DNA of 64,000 nucleotides from Xiphydria camelus (taxonomy: Eukaryota; Arthropoda; Insecta; Hymenoptera; Xiphydriidae): positions 21,266,909-21,330,908 of the forward strand of contig OY783199.1 of the NCBI GenBank assembly GCA_963678675.1. Direction: 5' to 3'. The position numbers were made by a program, and so were the translations under genes. The notes beneath the pieces are model-generated. The model did not search any database. It was not told the origin of the DNA and worked only from the letters and a program-made list of their open reading frames with translations. Within the stretch, counting starts at the first letter, position 1. Each line of letters begins with the position of its first letter. Below, piece by piece: positions 61,193 to 64,000 of the stretch.

Positions 61193-62028
61193 TCTCGTTG
61201 TTAAGACTTGGAAACCTTTTACCGATATTGCGTTGCGTGTTCACCGTCGCTCGACTCCCTCGTATCTCTGCAAGACTTTCTGCGTATTTTGCACGCGTGA
61301 ACAAATGCGTCGAGAGGGTGTGCATGCAGGAGGTAGCGGAAAGGTAAGTCATCCATTTCAAATTGAATATGTCTCGAGTGATTTGACGGCGATTCGAATA
61401 AATTTATCCATGCGACGGCGGAATTTTGGGACTGCCTTGCGATTTCTTTCAGATTTATCTGTAACGGCAGAGAGTGGTTCTCTTGAGTAGTTTTATTATT
61501 CTAGAACTCGACGTCTGCTAAACAACTTGACAAAAATCGAAGTTTTATTTACTCTACCATGGAATAGCGGGATTGTTTTATTGCATTTTTGTACAATTCG
61601 GTTTTAATACTTACTAATTTGCTTGTATTGCAGATTAGAGAAACTTGGATAAAATTATTTTCCCCGTATTTTTTCATTTTTTATTTTTTGCTTTATTTAA
61701 GCTGGTAAGGGATATTTAAAAAATGCAACTGCCTAGATAGAAAATTAGGGCACTTTGCTGTCATTTGTTGGCAAACCGAGGCATATGATTACAGCATATT
61801 GCGCAAAGACGCGTCATCGCGTACCGCGTGTTTTGCTGGCATATGGATGCAAGCATGCGAATGCTGTTTATTGAGCAATTATTCCGACATATGATTTTGA
61901 CCAAAATGATGCAGCACATCTCTTGCCGAAATCTTGAAGGCAAAATGCCATGTCGAGGAACGCACGGTATCACTGATATCCCTATTGAGAAAGTATCACA
62001 GATTCTCATAAATTCTCATAACAAATCT
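61193..62028. other. Downstream intergenic, no gene
   Basis: Short frames only. About 61645-61710 resembles 59265-59340 (TTTTTGCTTTATTTAAGCTG), a dispersed repeat. Confidence 0.4.
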
Positions 62029-62090
62029 GTAAAATCCCCATAGAATTTGTAAAATCCCCATAGAATTTGTAAAATTCCCATGAGAATTTG
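62029..62090. repeat. 20-bp tandem repeat, three units
   Basis: TAAAATCCCCATAGAATTTG repeated at 62030, 62050 and, with changes, 62070. It lies inside family 8-like sequence. Confidence 0.9.
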
Positions 62091-62277
62091 ATGTGCTTTT
62101 GACATAGCAGTTTCAGAGATCTTCTCATAAAAATTTGTGAGATGAATGAGAATGTATTGGATTCTATGTGAATCTGTAAAAACAAATAAAATCTTGCAGG
62201 GTTCTATTGGTAATTACAAATATTAGGATGTTGCATTGAAAGTCGCTGTTCTCTTGTAGATGGCTCTAACCACTTAG

Positions 62278-62637
62278 GGCGCCCGCAGACACGGCCACTC
62301 GACACCGCCACCGGTGGCCGCGACGAGTGGTTCATGCCGACCACTGCACGACGACCGGTAGCCGCGACGGGCGGCTCACACCGCCTACTGCAGTCGCTGC
62401 AAGCGGTCGGCACCAGATGCTTTGTTTGAGCTAACTTCGGTGCAGTCCATGTCGAAGTTTAGAAATGGACTGCACCGAAGTTAGCTCAAACAAAGCATCT
62501 GGTGCCGACCGCTTGCAGCGACTGCAGTGGGCGGTGTGAGCCGCTCGTCGCGGCCGCCAGTGGTCGTGCAATGGTCGGCATGAACCACTCGTCGCGGCCA
62601 CCGGTCGCGGCGTCGAGTGGCCGTGTCTGCGGGCGCC
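62278..62637. mobile_element. GC-rich fold-back element (360 bp)
   Basis: GGCGCCCGCAGACACGGCCA at the left and TGGCCGTGTCTGCGGGCGCC at the right. The ~165-bp arms remain complementary to the centre near 62456 (CAGTCCAT...ATGGACTG), with a few mismatches. It is much more GC-rich than the surrounding AT-rich DNA. Confidence 0.92.
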
Positions 62638-62761
62638 TTTATATCGTGCGCAGCGACCAATACTTCTTGTATCACTCTAAATTATGGATATTCTCATTAA
62701 GATTCAGTCATTAAATTGCCACTTTTTTCGGTTAATAAGTCCATATCTATAACCAAAGAAA

Positions 62762-63802
62762 ATGGAACGCGACAAGTTGTTTTTTCGATGTGTACTTCTA
62801 CACTACTGTGATAGAAAAAAAAAGCGCTGCTGCAGCTCATCAGTTACTTGTGCAAACTTATGCTGAATCTGCTCCATCAGAGACAGTACGTTGAGACTGG
62901 ACGTTGAACGCCGCTTCCAAAGTGGAAGCTGTGATGTTCATGGAAAAAAACGGCCAGGTCAAACAAAAAAGTTCGAAGATGAACAACTGCAAGCTCTATT
63001 GGATGAAAACCCCACTCAAACGCTCAAAGAATTGGCTCAACAGCTTGATGTCGATACGAATTTACAATTTCACGAGGTTTACATGAATTGATCGAAAATG
63101 CCATTGCTAATCGTCTGCACATCTCGATTTCTTTGCTTGCAAAGCATAAAAAGAAAAGTTTTTTATGGCGTATCGTAACCGGTGATGAGAAAAGGATCTA
63201 TTTCGACAACCCGAAATGCAAAAAATCATGGGTTGATCCTGGCCAACCGTCAACGTCGATACCAAAACGAAACATCCACGGTTACAAAACAATGCTTTCA
63301 ATTTGGTGGGATATGTGAAAGGTGTCGTTTATTATGAGCTGTTGAAACCGAATGAAACAATTACTCCCGAACGTTATCAACAACAATTTGAGCGTTTAAA
63401 TGATAATTCGATACAAAAATGACCATCAATTGCATGAAATCGCCGAAAAGTTATTCTCTTTCACGATAACGCTCAGCCTCATGTTGCTTGAGCCGTGAAA
63501 GAAACATTGGTGGAGCTTGAATGGGAAGTTCTCCCACACCCAGCGCGTATTCTCCAGACCTGGTCCCGATCGATTATCATTTATTTAGATCGATGCAACA
63601 CGACTTGGAAGAAACACAATTCCATAATTACCAAGAAGTCAAAAATTGGGTTGCTGAGTGGATTAGCTCAAAAAGTAGACAATTCTTTCGTCGCGGAATT
63701 CAACTTCTGCCACAAAAGTGGGCAAAAGTTATAGCTTCCGAAGGAAAATACGATAGGTTCGATTTAGATATTCACCCATTTTATTACGACATAGTGTTTT
63801 AA
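62762..63802 (+). pseudogene. Mariner transposase pseudogene (Mos1/mauritiana-like)
   Basis: The N-terminal helix-turn-helix region survives in fragments (KKSAAAAHQLLVQTYAESAP; QLQALLDENPTQTLKELAQQ). The DD34D core is spread over three frames: VTGDEKRIYFDNPKCKKSW with the first Asp (~63178), an LFHDNAQPHVA-type motif with the second (~63450), and SPDLVPIDYHLFRSM with the third (~63552). The C-terminus reads WAEKV-like (...LLPQKWAKVIASEGKYDRF) and ends in TAA at ~63802. At least four frameshifts or stops show it is dead. I could not define TIRs with confidence. Confidence 0.85.
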
Positions 63803-63839
63803 AAACAAGAAAAAACAGCGGTTTTCAATGCAACTCCGT

Positions 63840-64000
63840 AATAGAATGGCGTTTACGGGTCTTTATTATCTTTATGGGATTTTACTTGTCTCTTTACGGA
63901 TACATATAAAATTCGATAAATCCCTATTCATCATCTCAGATACACATAGAACCCAATGCATTCCTATTCGTCCTTCTGAAACTTTTCTAACGGATATCTG
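63840..64000. repeat. Family 8 arm at the right edge of the window
   Basis: TTTATGGGATTTTACTTGTC, GATACATATAAAATTCGATA and CACATAGAACCCAATGCATT match the arms at 56380-57340. The copy runs off the window. Confidence 0.65.

Overview
This is eukaryotic nuclear DNA from an insect. Hymenoptera is my best guess, as an inference: introns are GT-AG and many are only 65-110 nt, AT-rich DNA full of fold-back transposons alternates with strongly CpG-rich stretches, mariner remnants are present, and the second gene belongs to the arthropod Sidestep family. There is no bacterial, viral or organellar gene set, and I found no rRNA, tRNA or CRISPR array.

Two host genes lie on the + strand. From 1 to 8360 is the 3' part of a gene for a giant coiled-coil protein. 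Six exons join in frame to give 2271 visible residues, and the 5' end is outside the window. Its first ~1800 residues are almost pure Lys/Glu/Leu heptad repeat with higher-order duplications, followed by a Pro/Thr-rich linker and a short Cys-containing tail. From 16590 to 61061 is a complete Sidestep-family cell-surface receptor gene. Nine exons join without a frame error into 857 residues: signal peptide, five Ig domains, one fibronectin type III domain, a transmembrane helix and a cytoplasmic tail ending in a class I PDZ-type motif. Its first intron is 29.6 kb and holds most of the mobile DNA.

The rest is a dense, often nested layer of fold-back (MITE-like) elements, at least eight families with several copies each, plus degenerate mariners at 14.4, 50.9 and 62.8 kb, a SWIM zinc-finger pseudogene at 9.7-10.6 kb, a five-copy ~177-bp tandem array at 26.3-27.1 kb and several local duplications. 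Two orphan exons sit inside the Sidestep intron: an NSF-like AAA-ATPase piece (24.7-24.9 kb, minus strand) and a BTB-domain exon (31.2-31.4 kb).

The most notable signal is a pair of predicted type III hammerhead ribozymes (24631-24714 plus, 31731-31800 minus). Each lies ~50 nt downstream of a TATATAAG box in an LTR-like repeat of about 200 bp. Both have the complete catalytic core, compensatory changes in their stems, and 11-nt complementary loops that could form a loop-loop pseudoknot. This arrangement resembles the LTRs of plant retrozymes and would be unusual in an insect. It is predicted from sequence only.
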